Position numbers and translations under genes: made by a program. From the NCBI RefSeq assembly GCF_018340385.1, contig NC_056595.1:6480691-6544690 (forward strand): DNA of 64,000 nucleotides. The letters run 5' to 3'. The notes beneath the pieces were generated by a model, which worked only from the letters and a program-made list of their open reading frames with translations, was not told where the DNA came from and made no database searches. Positions 22,534 through 37,425 of the stretch are shown one piece after another (position 1 is the stretch's first letter; each line of letters begins with the position of its first letter). This stretch comes from Cyprinus carpio. Lineage: Eukaryota > Chordata > Actinopteri > Cypriniformes > Cyprinidae.

Positions 22534-25500
22534 TACTAGCAACGTGGGATTTGGAACTTTCTTGGTTAGGATTCCACCGTGACTGGGAAACAGTGTGGTC
22601 AAACCTTGGCCTTACTTCTAAAAACCTTAGTCATGTACTTATTCATTTTAAGACTATTCATCGGTTTCTACTACACACCTTTCAAGCGATACCGCATGAA
22701 ACTTTTACCCAACCCATACTGCACCTTCTGTAACACTGACGCCTCTGGTACATTTCTACATATGTTTTGGGACTGTCCAATGATTCAACCATTCTGGAAG
22801 TATGTGATTGTTATGTTACATGATCTTACAGGTCTTTATCTGGATCTGGACCCATGTCTACTATTATTGAATGATGATTCAAAGTACCAATTTTCTTTAG
22901 GTGACAAAAGAGTGTTGATGGCAGGGTTCACAGCTGCAAAAAAAGCTATTTTACAGCAGTGGATAACCCCAGATACAAATCTGAAACAATTTTGGATCGT
23001 CTCTTTTCATTATATAGTTTGCCTTGAGTGTACAACTGCAATGATCAATAAGGCAAAGACAACCACTGTGAACACCTGGATGAATATAGCCTCTGCCCTT
23101 AAAGAGCTTCTTTGAACATGCTACATTTAATGTGAGTTTGCTGCCAGTGTTTAAGTGTGTTGTGTTCTGTGTGCATGTGTGTTCTTTATTTTTATTTTAC
23201 TTTATTTTAATGTTATTTATATTCTCATCCGTATGCTCTTTTTGTATGATGTGTTTATTGATGGAAAATAAAAAATCATAATCACAAAAAAGATAGATAG
23301 ATGATAGATAGATAGATAGATAGATAGATATATGCCTGTTAACTTTATCAAAACTCATCTCCCTTTAGTGTCGACTGAACAGTTGCTAAAGCAACAACAT
23401 CCATAGTTATCTAGCTGAAAAAGTCTCTTACCAATGAAGGGTATGGAGTCCAGTGAGTCATCAAGGTTGCTTGAGAAGGAGGTTTTACACTGGTCTCCTA
23501 GCTTCCTCATGTGCATTTCTCGTCGGGTATTGTTGGGCAGCCAGCATGTGTTGGAGTCTCTAGGTGGTTCAACCCCACTCTCCAGCTCGTTCACTGCCAT
23601 AATGTACGAAGGGTGGCGGATAGGTTGAGATCCAGACTTCTTTTCCCTCCGAACCACAACTACAGTGGCATCTTGGCCCTCAATACCCTCCACCTGTTGC
23701 TGAGGAACTGTTCCGTTACTGGTTAATATGGGCTTGGATCCACCCTGCTTTGTTCTATGGGGTTTAGAGGTGGCAGAACAAGAAGAAGAGCGACCTCCAC
23801 GAGCTACCTCTTTGACATGCTCCTGAAGGCTGTCAGCCCGCCCCCTGGGCTGCAACTGCTTTGCATTGTGGGGCATGTGGTTGGCAGTGAGAGGTGTTCT
23901 TTGGTCTTTGACTAAGCCTGTGCTGGAGCTACCACTGATGTGACCTTGTATTGAGGCCAGGGCAGAAGCTATATAAGAAGCAGCAGCAGTAGAAGGGTCT
24001 GAGACATAATTTTTCGCAGATAGCAGTGAGGGTCTATTTATGGAAGGTGCAGAGGTATTACCCAGGCTTTCAGCTCTGGAAGTGAGCAAACAATCTGTAC
24101 CTCTACTACAGAGAGGGGTGATGGGCAACCCTGGGTAACTACCCCCTCGTCTGTCTGCATTAAATACCCCCTGTGTTCTGTGAGGCACCATGCGTAAGGA
24201 AGAAGACTGTCTACTTGCTCTTGCCTTGTCCCCTCTGTGCACGAGTAGCCACTCATCTGTCTCAGTTCTGCAGCATGCCTGTCTGTCCAAAATGGATGGG
24301 GCATTCTCATTCTGTCTGCTCAGGTAGCCGCAAGAATACGCTCTGGGTTTCGGAATACCTATGGGGGCCGATGGGAGGGCATCCTGGGAAGCACTACGAG
24401 GCCAATTCTGTGCTAGAGAAGCCCGATCGGCACCACCAAGCCTCTCCTGAGAGGCACTACGCAGCGGCAGCACACTGGATACCTGATAACTCCGATCATG
24501 TGAGGCGCTCCTCCGTCTCAGCTGTGATCCAGAAAAGCCCCGTGAGGGCGTAGCTGTTCTTGATGCACTCTTCTGCTTGCTGTATTCATCTGTACTGGAT
24601 GGGGATGCAGCTCGCAGACTGTCCAGGCGCTCTTGAATAGTCCGGGAGCCGTACATGTAAAGCCGTTTGTTGTCAGTGTACTCCTTGTATGTGGTGTAGT
24701 TCCTCCAGTCTATGTTCTGGGGGGGAGAGCAGGGGGAGGGGGTGGCAGGTGGAGGGGAGGGTGTGTTAGGGGTGGGAGAGGTGGCTGAGGGGAAGGTTTC
24801 TGCTGTTGTGGTTAGGTTATATCTGTGGGATGATAAAGGCTTTGTGTCTATGCAAGTCTGTGCAGTTCTGGGGGTAAGGTTGGAGAATCCAGTGGACTCT
24901 GCAGTTCTGTTGGGTTTGTGTTGTGATTGTGCTGCCCCAGTTGGAGATGAAGTGACATGGTCCCTGGACCTGTTAAAGCTTGGGTCTGTTGAAACCACAT
25001 ACTGGTTCTCCTCCTTCCTGTGGCTGGGACCAGCCCAGGCCACATGTGTAACTCGGTCTGTAGATTCAGGTGATGCTACCATTGTCCTAACATTCTCATT
25101 AAAAACACGCACAACAGTTTGGGTGTTGGGGACCAGCGGAGTTTGGGATACGGTAGGGGGAGATACAGGGATATCAATGTGGCAACCTATGTCAGGCTTG
25201 TAGCAATTATTTAATTCTTGTCTGGTTCCACAAGAAGGCTCAGCAGAGCGTGAAGGCTCTAACACCTGTACCATGGCCAAGGCATTGGGCTCTGTCCGTG
25301 GGTAACATATTGGGGGTGGCTCAGGGATGTTCTGGGCATTTCCGCTATATGCCTCGTTTCCTTTGAGGTATGCATCTTGAGAATAGGCCTAAAAAGAAGG
25401 GAGGTTTTATTAAATATGATGAAAGAATGAATGAATGATACTAATTGCACTAAACAAACACTAGAATGCCAAATATGTTCATTACTAATATGGTTAATGT

Positions 25501-28500
25501 TGTATCAAACATCAAAAATGTTACTTCTATACTACTTCAGAAATAAAATACTTGTGGCGGAGGTTTGACAACATTTTTAGTTTAAAAGGATTCCAGGGAA
25601 AGTTGAAGGGGGAAAGGTCAAGTAGCCAGACTCAAATGTATTTAACCTCATGGAGAGATTATGTATCAGAAGCTTACCTACCTTTAGCTGAGGAGAGAGA
25701 GCAGTGCGCAGACAAGAGGAAAAAGCGAGAGGAGGGTAGTCTTTCACAGACGCTAGTGGCTGCTCTGTTATCATCTTATGAAGTCAACAGCCAAGTAATA
25801 TCCTTAAGGTCTAAATACCATATTCTGAAATCACTCCTATTTACAATGAACTCTCTTAATCCAGGTTAATATATAAAGTTATTTATGTCCCAGGAGTCTC
25901 AGCACAGAGCGCAGCATAGAGCACAGGCATTAATGTGAGTGTAGACTTGATAGCTGGACTTTTGACTCTACACCTGAGGTGTCAAGTTACACTAGCAGGC
26001 ATGTCCCTCCCTCTCTCACTCTTTCTCTGTCTGTCTGCTCCACCCCTTCTATGAAAATAAAGATGACTCAGAAGGCGACAAATAAGGTGTAACCTCATGG
26101 CAATGGAATAAATTAGAGGCAAAATGTATTTTGTGATTGGATAAGCAAATACATAAGCCTGTACACAAGCCTGTAATTCTTAATATAGGTAAAGACTGTA
26201 TTTTAATAGACATTACAGGTATAAGGGGAGAAGTAATACGCATGCACTTTCATGCAAAGGCAAACAAACTTAACCACAAAAGGACAAAAATACATAACAG
26301 AAGAGAGGGAGCAGGTGACAGGTTTAGCTCCTTCTTACCAGAGCAGTGATATCCCTGGAGAACTGCAGTTAGATTGACAGCGGGAAAACAGAGGAAGAAA
26401 GAACAGGAAAAAAGAGCAATGGTGAGGGAAGATGACAAGAGCTCTACAGGTACACCAGAAGCAATCAGCCCCTACTCCAGACAGTGCTGCTAGAGCTGAC
26501 ATTATCGAGTCACCGACTGACTTTGCAAAAACCAAACAAAAACACGTAGAGAGTCCAAAAGCATTCACTGCGCGATGAAGCCTGTTAGAATACAGTTTGA
26601 ATTCCCTTATAATTCAAGCAATCAATGAAAAAAATACCCATGTTTGAGTTTTTACATTCATTGACTGAAAGTGGTGTGACGTGGCCAAGTATGGTGACCC
26701 ATACTCGGAATTAGTGCTCTGCATTTATCGCATCTAAAGTGCACACACACAGCAGTGAACACACACACACTGTGAACACACACCCGGAGGAGTGGGCAGC
26801 CATTTTTGCTGTGGCACCCGGGAAGCCCTTGGGGGTTCGGTGCCTTGCTCAAGGGCACCTCAGTCGTGGTATTGAATGTTGGAGAGAGCTGTACATTCAC
26901 TCCCACCACGACAATCCCTGCCAGTATGGGCCTCGAACCCGCAACCTTTGGGTTATGATTCCAAATCTCTAACCATTAGGCCACAACTTCCCCAAGCAAT
27001 GTACTTCTTTGAATATCAGCACATGTGCACGAGCACAAATGTGCTATTAATTTTATACAACAGTGCATAGCAACACAGTGTTTCGTTCCTTGAATGAATC
27101 AGATTGTGAACGAATCGAGTGAGCCAGTGATTCAATAGTCCATTCAGATGGACTCACTTGTTTCTAATTGAATCAGCCGTTTTAAACGAATCATTTGATT
27201 TGAATGATTCAATAAATCATTTATTAAAACATAGACTTGCTGCCATCTACTGGCGCTTTTATTGTCACCATTATTTATCCATGACAGGCCTAAACCAGAC
27301 AAGGTGCCAGCACTACCAGCACAAAAACAAATTCAGCGAAATATTTACAAAAATTCCTCCATTTCAGGCACCAGAAGGAAAAAAGCTTATAAATAATAGT
27401 TCATTTAATAATTTTCATTTTCATTTCATTAAATAAAATCCCTTTTAAAAATTACACGAATTTTGTAATCATTATGTAAAATTAGTTACAGGAATTTCTC
27501 ATACAAAACAAGCTGTGAAAATACAAGTAGAACAAATTGTCTGATATGTTTGACAAAGAACCCGTTATCTTGCAATGTGGATTTAAAACGTAACCAACGC
27601 AATGCAAAGAAAAAAAGATCAGAGAATGAATTTGACCTACAAATTAGTTAAGCAAATGGATGGACATACTGTACTTTTAAATCTATGCCTGCCTAAAAAG
27701 GTTTTTTACCTTTCATTATTGTTTGTCCTTTACCTGTTTGTTTCAAGATGCTGCAGTGTTTCACAGTCAAAACATGCGCTTTGCAAAGTGCTGCTGTTTT
27801 GCATGCTGTACTCGTTGCCCTTCCCATTACATATCTTCTTCTTAAGCACACATGGTAATATAATCCTTATATCTGCCCCTACTCTGTCTACATCTATTCT
27901 TTATACATAACTAACTACTAATGTTTGTCATCAGCATTGTCATAAAGCAATGTTAGATCATGGTTTTTGCCCTAAATTTAATACCCTGTTTTACATTTTA
28001 CATACAGGTTATGTGTAAAAGGGACTCACAGTCATAATCCTTATAAAGAACTTATGCTGCTTTTTACAAAGGTTTTTTTTTTTTTTTTGCTTCACAGATA
28101 AGGCAATCCTGGAACGCATAGCAATAAGGTCAATAAAAAAATTCCAGTTGTGTAGCAATGTCCTGACTTTTAGAAATTGAACGTTTAGTTACTTTAGCTG
28201 TCATGTAAAACAAAGACTTTAGATGAAACAGAATTTCTATAGCTGAGTGCTTCAGCAGTGGGTTGGTCTAATACACACTCTCCGTGTTTTGATTTCAGCA
28301 ATTCACCTTGGCTTAATGCAAACAGTTTTTAATATTGATGGGTACAACAGCATGCAAGCAACAGACACTGAGCAGTTCACAACATTCGGTCTACCCGAGG
28401 GAAGACAAAAAGAAAAGCCATCTCTGACTACATCGAAAAATGCTCACAACTGCGCAGGAGTTCTATTCATAATTTAAATAAGCAAATCTGCAAAAATCCT

Positions 28501-30746
28501 CAGCAAAAATCTACACTTCTAAGTTGAAACATAATTGAATATCTAAAAAAAAGTCACCTGGTTTTAAAACACACTGATTGTTTAAAATGTCTAAAATAAA
28601 ACGAGTCAAAAAAAATGTTTGCAGTGACAATACAGTATGTTCTTAATCTCTGTCCTGATTACTTTTTTTAAATTCACATTACCTAAAAGCAATAGAAATA
28701 ATACATCAAAGAGTAAAATAAATAAATAAATGTTTGTGTAATATAGAATCAGAGACTGATATCATATCAGAGGTGTCATAGAGAGCTTGTTTTCATAGAG
28801 AACCACTTTCTGTTAGCTGAAATAACAAGCATGAGTGCCATTCCTATGTAAGTCTTAAATTCAGGGATGGACTGTCAAGTCAGAAAGTGCCCGAGGGCTC
28901 CATAGTGGAGTTTCAGTTTATGTGGCTGGCATGTAACAGCCTGAGATTTGGAGCTCCATCTGGAATGTGCTCAGATATGGGGGTGGCATTATGCCCCTAG
29001 TTCTGAGGAAAACATCATTATAGTTGAATTTAAAATAAGCACAAACACAAACACACACAGGCGCCATCACGCTTCTCTGCTCTGCTGGATCACTGAACTC
29101 TGGCTGAGAGAGCATCTTCACACACAAACTGGTCTGCTCTCCTTCCCACAATTATTTTTACTTGAGTAATTTCACTTTCAATGAAATGTCAAAAGTCTTT
29201 TGATCATGACACACACACGCACACACGCACATATACCACTCATTGAGCATTGAATACCTTAACATACGTAACTGTCCAAAACATTGAAAACAAGTGGGCA
29301 GATGAGGGAACTTTCTCAAATACGAATTCAGTTTAATAAAAGGTTTCCACGGGGCATTAAAAACCATTAAAAGTCATTAAATGGATTTTGTTAAAAGTTA
29401 TTGAATTAGATTTTGCTAAAAGTCATATTTATTTATACAAGCATTAAATAATTTTAGATGTTTTGGAAGAAAAATATTACCACTTTATTTTGAATAAATC
29501 ATCTTCATAATTAATAACTATTTCATTTGCTGTCGCAAAATATGTACATTGGTGTGATACACATGCAAAACCAGTTTGGTAATCTCCGGTCGATGCGAAA
29601 TTGCCGTAACACCGGATGTTTAGACAGCGGTCTGATTTTATTGCAATCATAAATTACGATAGGTAATGATGAATAATTTATTGACAGTAACAGTCACACC
29701 AGTCGAGGCTTGCGCAGCCAGTCTGTGTAAAAGAGAGATTCTTGTGGAGAAATCAAAACAAATGAGCGCAACAGCACAGACAAAGAAACTCACAGAACAA
29801 ACATACTATGATAAAAAAATTGAGTTGTTATATTTGTAACATATGATGTAGCCTAGTTAAGCATCATGAGGCGACCAAGAGAGTGCAGATTTGACATTGA
29901 TATTTATTCACTCTATAAACGAGTAATAATCATTCACTAATCTCCGAGCAGCACACATCGGTGTTTCGTTACTGAATGACTCAGCATTTTTAAATTGATC
30001 ATTTGAGTCAATGATTCAGTGATCCGTTCATAAAGACAGGCACTTCCTTGATTCTTGAATGAATCAGCATCTGAATGAATCTCTTGAACTAATGACTCAA
30101 ACGCTCACTCATTAACATAGTGAGCACAGTGCTGCCACCTACTGGTGTTTTACTCATATTTTAAAGTAGGCCTATCAATAAATTTTTTTTCCAACTTTTC
30201 ATATTTGTAGGCTATATTAAGATGATTTAAAACGCTAAGCTTATAACATTAATCATGCAATTGTAATTTTGCAATGTAAATTCATTAATGAAATTTAAGA
30301 ATTTTAATATGAAAGATAACACAAACATTTTATAGGATTAGGAAAAAAGTTCCCATTCTTTAATTGGAAAGCAATTTAAGAAGGCAGATATCACAAATGT
30401 GCTAATTTCTAAGATCTGACATAGCAGTATCAGTTTAAATAATGTCGATTTTCTTACATATCCAAGACTATCATCATTGCATCATCAAATTGAATGGTTA
30501 ATTTAAAACATACAACCGGTCAAAGTTTGAGATCATTTTTAAAGATTGCTTTTGAAAGAAATCTCTTATGCTCACAAAGGCTGCGTTTAAAAAAAAAAAA
30601 AAACAGTACTATTGTGAAATATTATTTCAATTTATAATAACAGTTTTTTTTATGTGAATACATTTTAAAATATAATTTATTCCTGTGATTCAATTTGAAT
30701 TTTCAGCATCATTACTCCAGTCTTCAGTGAAATCACTCTAATATGC

Positions 30747-30844
<98 letters not shown>

Positions 30845-33179
30845 GGAACCTTAATGTATTACCATTCAAAATACAATTAAAAACAGTTTTTTTTAAAATA
30901 CTTTTATTCACCAAGGAAAAATTTGACAGATTACAAGTGACAGTAAAGACATTTATAATGTTACAAAATATTTTTTTTTTTAAATTTTGATGTTTCTATT
31001 CAACAAAGTATCCTGAGAAATAAAATGTATCATGATTTCCACCAAAATATGAAGCAGAAAAAAAAATGCATTCAATATTGATAAGAACCAATATTAATGA
31101 TTGAGCGCCAATAACCATAACAGAACAGCAAATCAACATACTGTACAAGAAAGATTTCTGAAGGATCATGTGACACCGAAAGATGCTAAAATTTTAACGA
31201 TGCTGAAAATTTAGCTTTGATCACAGCAATCAATTAGATTTTAAAATGTATTCACATAGAAAAGTTTTTTTTTTTTTTTTTTATCAAAATAATTTTTCTC
31301 AATATTACTATTACCGCAGCCTTGGTGAGCAGAAGAGACTTGTTTCAAATATTACAAATCTTTGGCCAGGGACCAAGAGTTCTCCTAAAAAGCAGTAAAA
31401 TTTGTTAGCTAAGAATTTTCTCTTAAAACTAATTCACAAAGCTGCTGAGACAAACTTTTTCTAAGGGATAGAGAGAAGTCTTAAGCTAAGAGAAAGGGCG
31501 GGGTTGACCTCATTGCTATGGGTGATGTCAGCATATTTACAAACTGTGCACACAGTGATTGGCTGATAGGGGAGGGGTCTCTATAAGTGCTATGGGTGAT
31601 GTCAGCATATTTACAAACTGTGCATTAGCGGTAAATGTATTCACCTGATATAAATATTGTAGAGTGTCATGTTATGTTGCCATATTCAGAAAAAAATGCA
31701 CATTCAAATAAAGATTTTAAAATGCAGGCTCAGTGTCACCAATTTTTATGTTTTCATATTCAGAAAAAAATGCACATTCAGATAAAGATTTTAAAATGCA
31801 GGCTCAGTGTCACCAAGTGGATATGCCATATAAAAAGCACCTTCAATTAAACAGGAGAATTAAACAAGTACAATTGTGAATACATCCAGTAATTGTGAGC
31901 CTCTTACATTAGTGGATATGCATATAAACAGCCCTTCAATTGATATTGATTATTGCCCAACTTGTTAATGAAAACAACAGTCATAATACCCTCATGATTA
32001 AGACGACACCTTTTTAAAAGCTCATTATCGTCAAATGTTTCTGTTTCGGCAACAGCCAATTTAGGATAATTTGTGACTTGGTCTTAGTGAATTAGGAGTC
32101 CTCTTCACCACTCCTAACGTTTCACAGATTTAGGAGCTAGTTTTAGCACTTAAATGCTTTGTGAAATACTCTTGTAGGAGCAAAAATGTAGGAGTCCTAA
32201 ATTTAGGACTGACATGCCCATTATTTGTAAGATTTTCCATCTTTGAACCTCTCTCACTGTACGACATAGGACCACCGATTAGGAGCCACGATCACAGAAA
32301 TCGCCACGATTGTTTCACAATTCCAATCTTTTGTCTGGGACAGCCGAAAATCGTGCAGTGTGTCTCGGGCTTAAGATGTTTTGTGAATACCGGCCCAGTT
32401 GTGTAATATTTATGGGTCACGTATGGCATTAACAAAAATGTAAAATGGCATTAAAAAGGCATTAAAAAGCATTAAATTAGATTTGATGATACCTGCAGAA
32501 ACCCTGTAATATGAAAGCCTGAAGAGGAATTCATCTTTTTTGCGCAAGAAATCGTTTGTTTTGTGTGATAAGTAAATCTATGATAAATCAAACCTACCAG
32601 CTGTAAAATGTCTTCATCTTTTGGCATCACACAGAGCTCCAGAGACATGTCACTGCAAAAGAAAAAGTTTAACATAATTTTCAGATGAAATCATGACTAC
32701 AGTGCTTTTTTTAGTAAATTCAAGAACAAGGAAGGACTGCTGTTAATTCCAACTAAAATTGTGCAATAAACAGCATATTCATTAAACTTCCTCATGGATT
32801 TAGAGATTTATCTAGAGCAAGACTTAGCAGGAACAGATAATCAACCCATAAAATAAGGGAAATAGGGCATATGGATACAGAGCAGCAAGTAAGTAGTCAA
32901 GGTCAAATTTAGTTTAAAAATCTAAAACTAGTTACCAGACCAGTGCCTGTATTCTTAAAGATTCTAAGAATCCTCTCAGAGAGCTCCTAATTTAGCTTAA
33001 TAATTTCTACATAGAAGTCTTAGCTTAAAAGTGATTCAGGACCAATCTGAGAGCAGTCTTTTGAAGACTATGATTGGCTGGTTTGCCCAAGAAGGAAATA
33101 AAAGAGCACTTTTAAGATTAGGGTTTATTATAAGCCTTCATTTTGAAATTACAGGCATAATTTTCCCTGTTTTACCATA

Positions 33180-33213
<34 letters not shown>

Positions 33214-35943
33214 TTATATGTTATATTATGTATATATATATATCCCTGTTTTACCATACATATACATATATATATATATATTATGTATATATATTCTTTA
33301 TTTTTTTATTTACCATGCTGTCATGCTTAACCTATTTTATAGGAAATGAACAGCGACACAATAAGGTTCTGAAAGTGCTGTAATTGTGTTTTTACTTTGC
33401 TTATAGAAGGTTGTGACAGACCCAAATCATCACTGCTGCATAGTTGGTGCATAGTTACATGTTAATGTAGTTAATGTAGTAATTACTTCCATTTCTGGTG
33501 CCTTGGCATTTCTGCGCGGTGTCGGAGATGTTAGCATGTCTCTAATAACATTGGTCACAAACATAATCCCTGCACAATCTAATAGTGTCTTATTAACTCA
33601 ATGTCATGCATTGTGCAACACATTTCTTCTCCCTCTTCATGTTTTGTCCATTTTCTCCACTGCTAAAGAAACTATTAAACCTCTTAAAAGTCCTTGTCCA
33701 TAATCCTTACAAGTTTGGACCTTAAGAGTTCTTTTAAGGGTTAAGATGCTTTCTGAATGACTTTTTTCTTTACTATGATATTTTCTTTAATTTTAAGAGG
33801 AAACACCCACATTTCTAAGAATTTTCTTAGAATTTTGTTTCTAGGAGCAACTCTTAGCACTAAGATTTTTCATGAAAACAGGCCCGGATCTTTAACCATG
33901 AGGCTACACCACCCCTTAGGGACTGGATCAGACAACACAACATTACCTGTTCTGAATAAGTGCAATTACTTGTGAATACGTCTTTCCAATGATGCTTTCT
34001 CCATTGACTTTTACAATGCGATCCCCTGTAGGAAAGAGAAACAGGAAGAGAACCAGATGCTGTAGTTCAGTTACGTTGATATGTTTTATGATATGCACTT
34101 TGAAATCTATACACAGGCTTGTAAGCTCTTTAATGATCCTTTGAGAAACTGATAATCCACATGATTCTGTGGGAAGAATAATTAAAGATTTGGAACTCTT
34201 GGAACCTTGGAGTAAGTATGTTCAGATACATTGTCCTTCACATCTGCTGTGATTTCATAGCTCTGGCCATTAGATAATACCTAGAATATCAAAATCATCT
34301 GCAGGCAGCAGATCCTTTTCCTGTTTAGTGCCCAAACTCTGGAACAATCTACCTAGTGTTGTTCGGGAGGCAGACACACTCTGCCAGTTTAAATCTAGAT
34401 TAAAAACCCATCTCTTTAACCTGACTTACACATAATTCACTATCGCATTTCTATAATTCAAATCCGTTAAAGGATTCTTAGGCTGCATTAATTGGGTCAA
34501 CCGGAAGTGGGAAAAAGAATGGCATCTACGCTAATATTAGTCTGTTTCATTCTTATTCCGAGGTCACCTTAGCCACAAGCATTCAGTCAGATGGTGGATC
34601 AGCACCTAGAGACGACCTCTACAGCCCTGAATGTCAGCGGAGACCATGTCAACTAGACGAATCCTACAGACAGATCCCCGGTATACAACAAGATCCCTGG
34701 CACAAGACCCCGGGTACCAGTCAAGTTCTCTGCTCAATCTGACCTGTGTTGCAGCCTGGAATTAAACTACGCCATGCTGGTTTCATGTGGCAAGAGGCGA
34801 ACTGGATGGTTGGAACTTTGGATGCTGCGTTTTTTAAGATGGCAAAATAATTCAACTATTTTAACAAAATCTCATATGCCTACCGTTATTGTCAGTAAAT
34901 GTGCTATTTAAAAGCATACCACACATACAACCATATTGTAAATAATGTAAATAATGCAGTGCCAGCCTGGTTGACATTCCAATACTGCCACACAAAATCG
35001 TGATGGATGAAAAAGAGACACTCGCATTCAACACTCCAAAAAATGATCTTGCCAGTGTGGGAGTTTTTTGGATTCCGTACAGAAACATGGGGTATCAGAC
35101 ACCCCAGTCTGCAGGAAGTTTATGTACGCTTCTGTTACATTTTTGGTTACAAACAATCTCTCCGCTTCCCTAAAGTCATGTTTTGAGTGCAATTCAAAAA
35201 AGAGAAAACACAAAATAAACAAAGCTAAAGATGAATTTGAATGATATTGTTATTTATTTATTTTTTCCCAAAAAATGTCTATAGATATTGTGATAATATC
35301 ATTATCGTGAATTCTTATACCTATGATATCATCTAGTGACAATCTGATACCATGACAGCCCTACAACAAACCAGTCAGAACGATATGGAGGAAGGACAAG
35401 CATTTCCCGCTTACTGAGTGTCTGTTACATGTTACAATACCATAATTATGAATAACCAATGACAAGCCTATGCATTAAAAACATGTCTCCAGACCCGTGT
35501 ATTCTGTGTCTGTACCTGTGCAGAGTCCAGCTCCGTGTGCAGGGCCGCCCTCTTTCACCTGCTTGACAAAGATGGTGTCCATCGGCTCCAGTCTGTTCCG
35601 TGTTCTCCCTGATGGCACGAGACACAGAGCAAGAGTTATTCAAGAGTCTGATTAAAAAATACCAATAAAAAAAAACCTACAAAATAAGCAGGAAGCTTCC
35701 ATGAGTTTTCATGCTGTCATACATTAGAAAGGAATATCAAATCAGGCCTTGATCAAGTCATCTCTTTTTCATTTGCATTTCCAAAAATGTAACAGTTAAT
35801 GTCTTACTCGCACGACTTTTCAGACTGATATCGCATGACGAGACAGCACATGCTAATCTACTGTACTCTAGTCAAGCTCAGTGAATCTTCTGTGGCAATC
35901 TTTCATACTCTAATCTGAGTAAAGTGTAAGATATGAGCATGCT

Positions 35944-36002
<59 letters not shown>

Positions 36003-37392
36003 ACATATTTGACAGGGTTAGATCATGCTGACAACCGCATGCCTGCAGGGATATACTGAGGGAAAGTATGTGTGCTGTCTGAAACAAATATAACCTTTTA
36101 TATAATGCATAGATCTGACTAATGGTCCACATCATGACACATTGCACTGTATAGTATGCAATATTAAATGCTGCATGCCATATCTGATCGCTAACACATC
36201 CACTACGTTTTTAGACCTTTTTCCTACTAGTAAAAAAATAATAATAATAATAATAAAGGAAGGTTCATACTCCACCATACACAGAAACTGCATAACAAAG
36301 CCTTTGCAAAATGCATCATCTTTGGCACAACTGCCACGAGCCAAATATTGAATTATCAGATACTGTAGGCCAATAAGTTATCTGCACGTTTTCATCATTT
36401 TCTGTGTTTAGGGAACATCTGTAGAATTATTTGGAATGTTTAAACAGAGCTGACTAACCAAATTATTTAATAAGCAAACACTTAAGGGGCATGAGAGAAA
36501 TGCCAATGTCTTTGTTCGCAGAATCCTATGATGGCAGATTATGACTGGCCTACATACAGTATACAGAAAATTAAAGCCACATCAGCACAGAAAAGTGCAC
36601 AGCAGAAAACACACACCCACTAAACACACAAAGTCACTGATGTAAACAGATAAGTCTTGCATATGCTTGCACTAACACAGACATAGAAATGCAGGATTTG
36701 GAGCTGTTACACTGACGTGTGGTGTCAGGCTCCCTCTACAGACAGATGGGGTATTGCAGAACATTTTCACTATGTACTGAATAATTTACTACTTCACAGA
36801 TCAAATTACATATGAGTACACTCTGTTTCTGACATGCATCTGGGCGTTTGTTATGTACTTTGTTTGTTATGCATTAATTTCCGACTTCATGTCATGCTCT
36901 GAAAAACTGGATGTACAGAAAATTCAGTGTGAGTGTCACAAAATTCAGGTTTTAGGAATCAGTAGTTACAAGTAGGATAACAAAGCAGCTATACAGAGGC
37001 TACTACAGTGTAAGTGAATTAGGTGTTGCTACAGAAGTTTCATTTTCAAGCTTTAAATATGCCATTGTGCCCCTGATGAGCAAGCCAAAGGTAACAGTGG
37101 CAAGGAACCAAAAAGCTGTTTCCTCTGGCTAACATTATGAGCAAACTGTGATTCCAAGTCCATATATTGCAACTAATAGTATTTAACTTAAAATAAAAAA
37201 TAATATAGCTAAAATGTAGTTTTACTTGCAGTAGGAGTCTGAAAGTTGGTGTCTTCTTGTGAAAATACAGTTTGCTTAATTGTATTGAATCTGCACTTGT
37301 AAGCTGCACAGTTATTTAAGTAGAATAGAGTAGAGAAGTTGTGGTATATGGTATGAACATCTTTTCTCAATCAGTTGCCACAATGGCGGCCA

Positions 37393-37425
<33 letters not shown>

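Larger units (their letters stand above)
20382..23431 (-). other. arhgap21 intron with poly-A, AT and GATA tracts and a LINE tail
   Basis: About 3 kb. It holds an A28 run at 20800-20827, a TA dinucleotide array, a GATA array interrupted by a LINE fragment, and a further GATA block (listed separately). The stretch 20.83-22.1 kb has no coding signal that I can support. Confidence 0.6.
26363..32597 (-). other. 6.2-kb arhgap21 intron rich in interspersed repeats
   Basis: Besides the SINE, this intron holds two related stretches with gaatgaatcag/gaatgattcaa motifs and a CTCF-like core (27070-27255 and 29950-30150), a palindromic element (30516-31366), and tandem duplications (31513-31816). The remainder, 27.3-29.9 kb, has no coding signal that I can support. 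Confidence 0.55.

Noticed and set aside
24712..25203. 163-codon plus-strand open frame
   Set aside because: Lies entirely antisense to the well-supported large exon of arhgap21 and has no recognisable features; it is a shadow of biased codon composition.
26667..26993. tRNA gene
   Set aside because: A- and B-box-like sequences are present, but no cloverleaf with matching acceptor stem follows, and about 250 bp of SINE body is attached.
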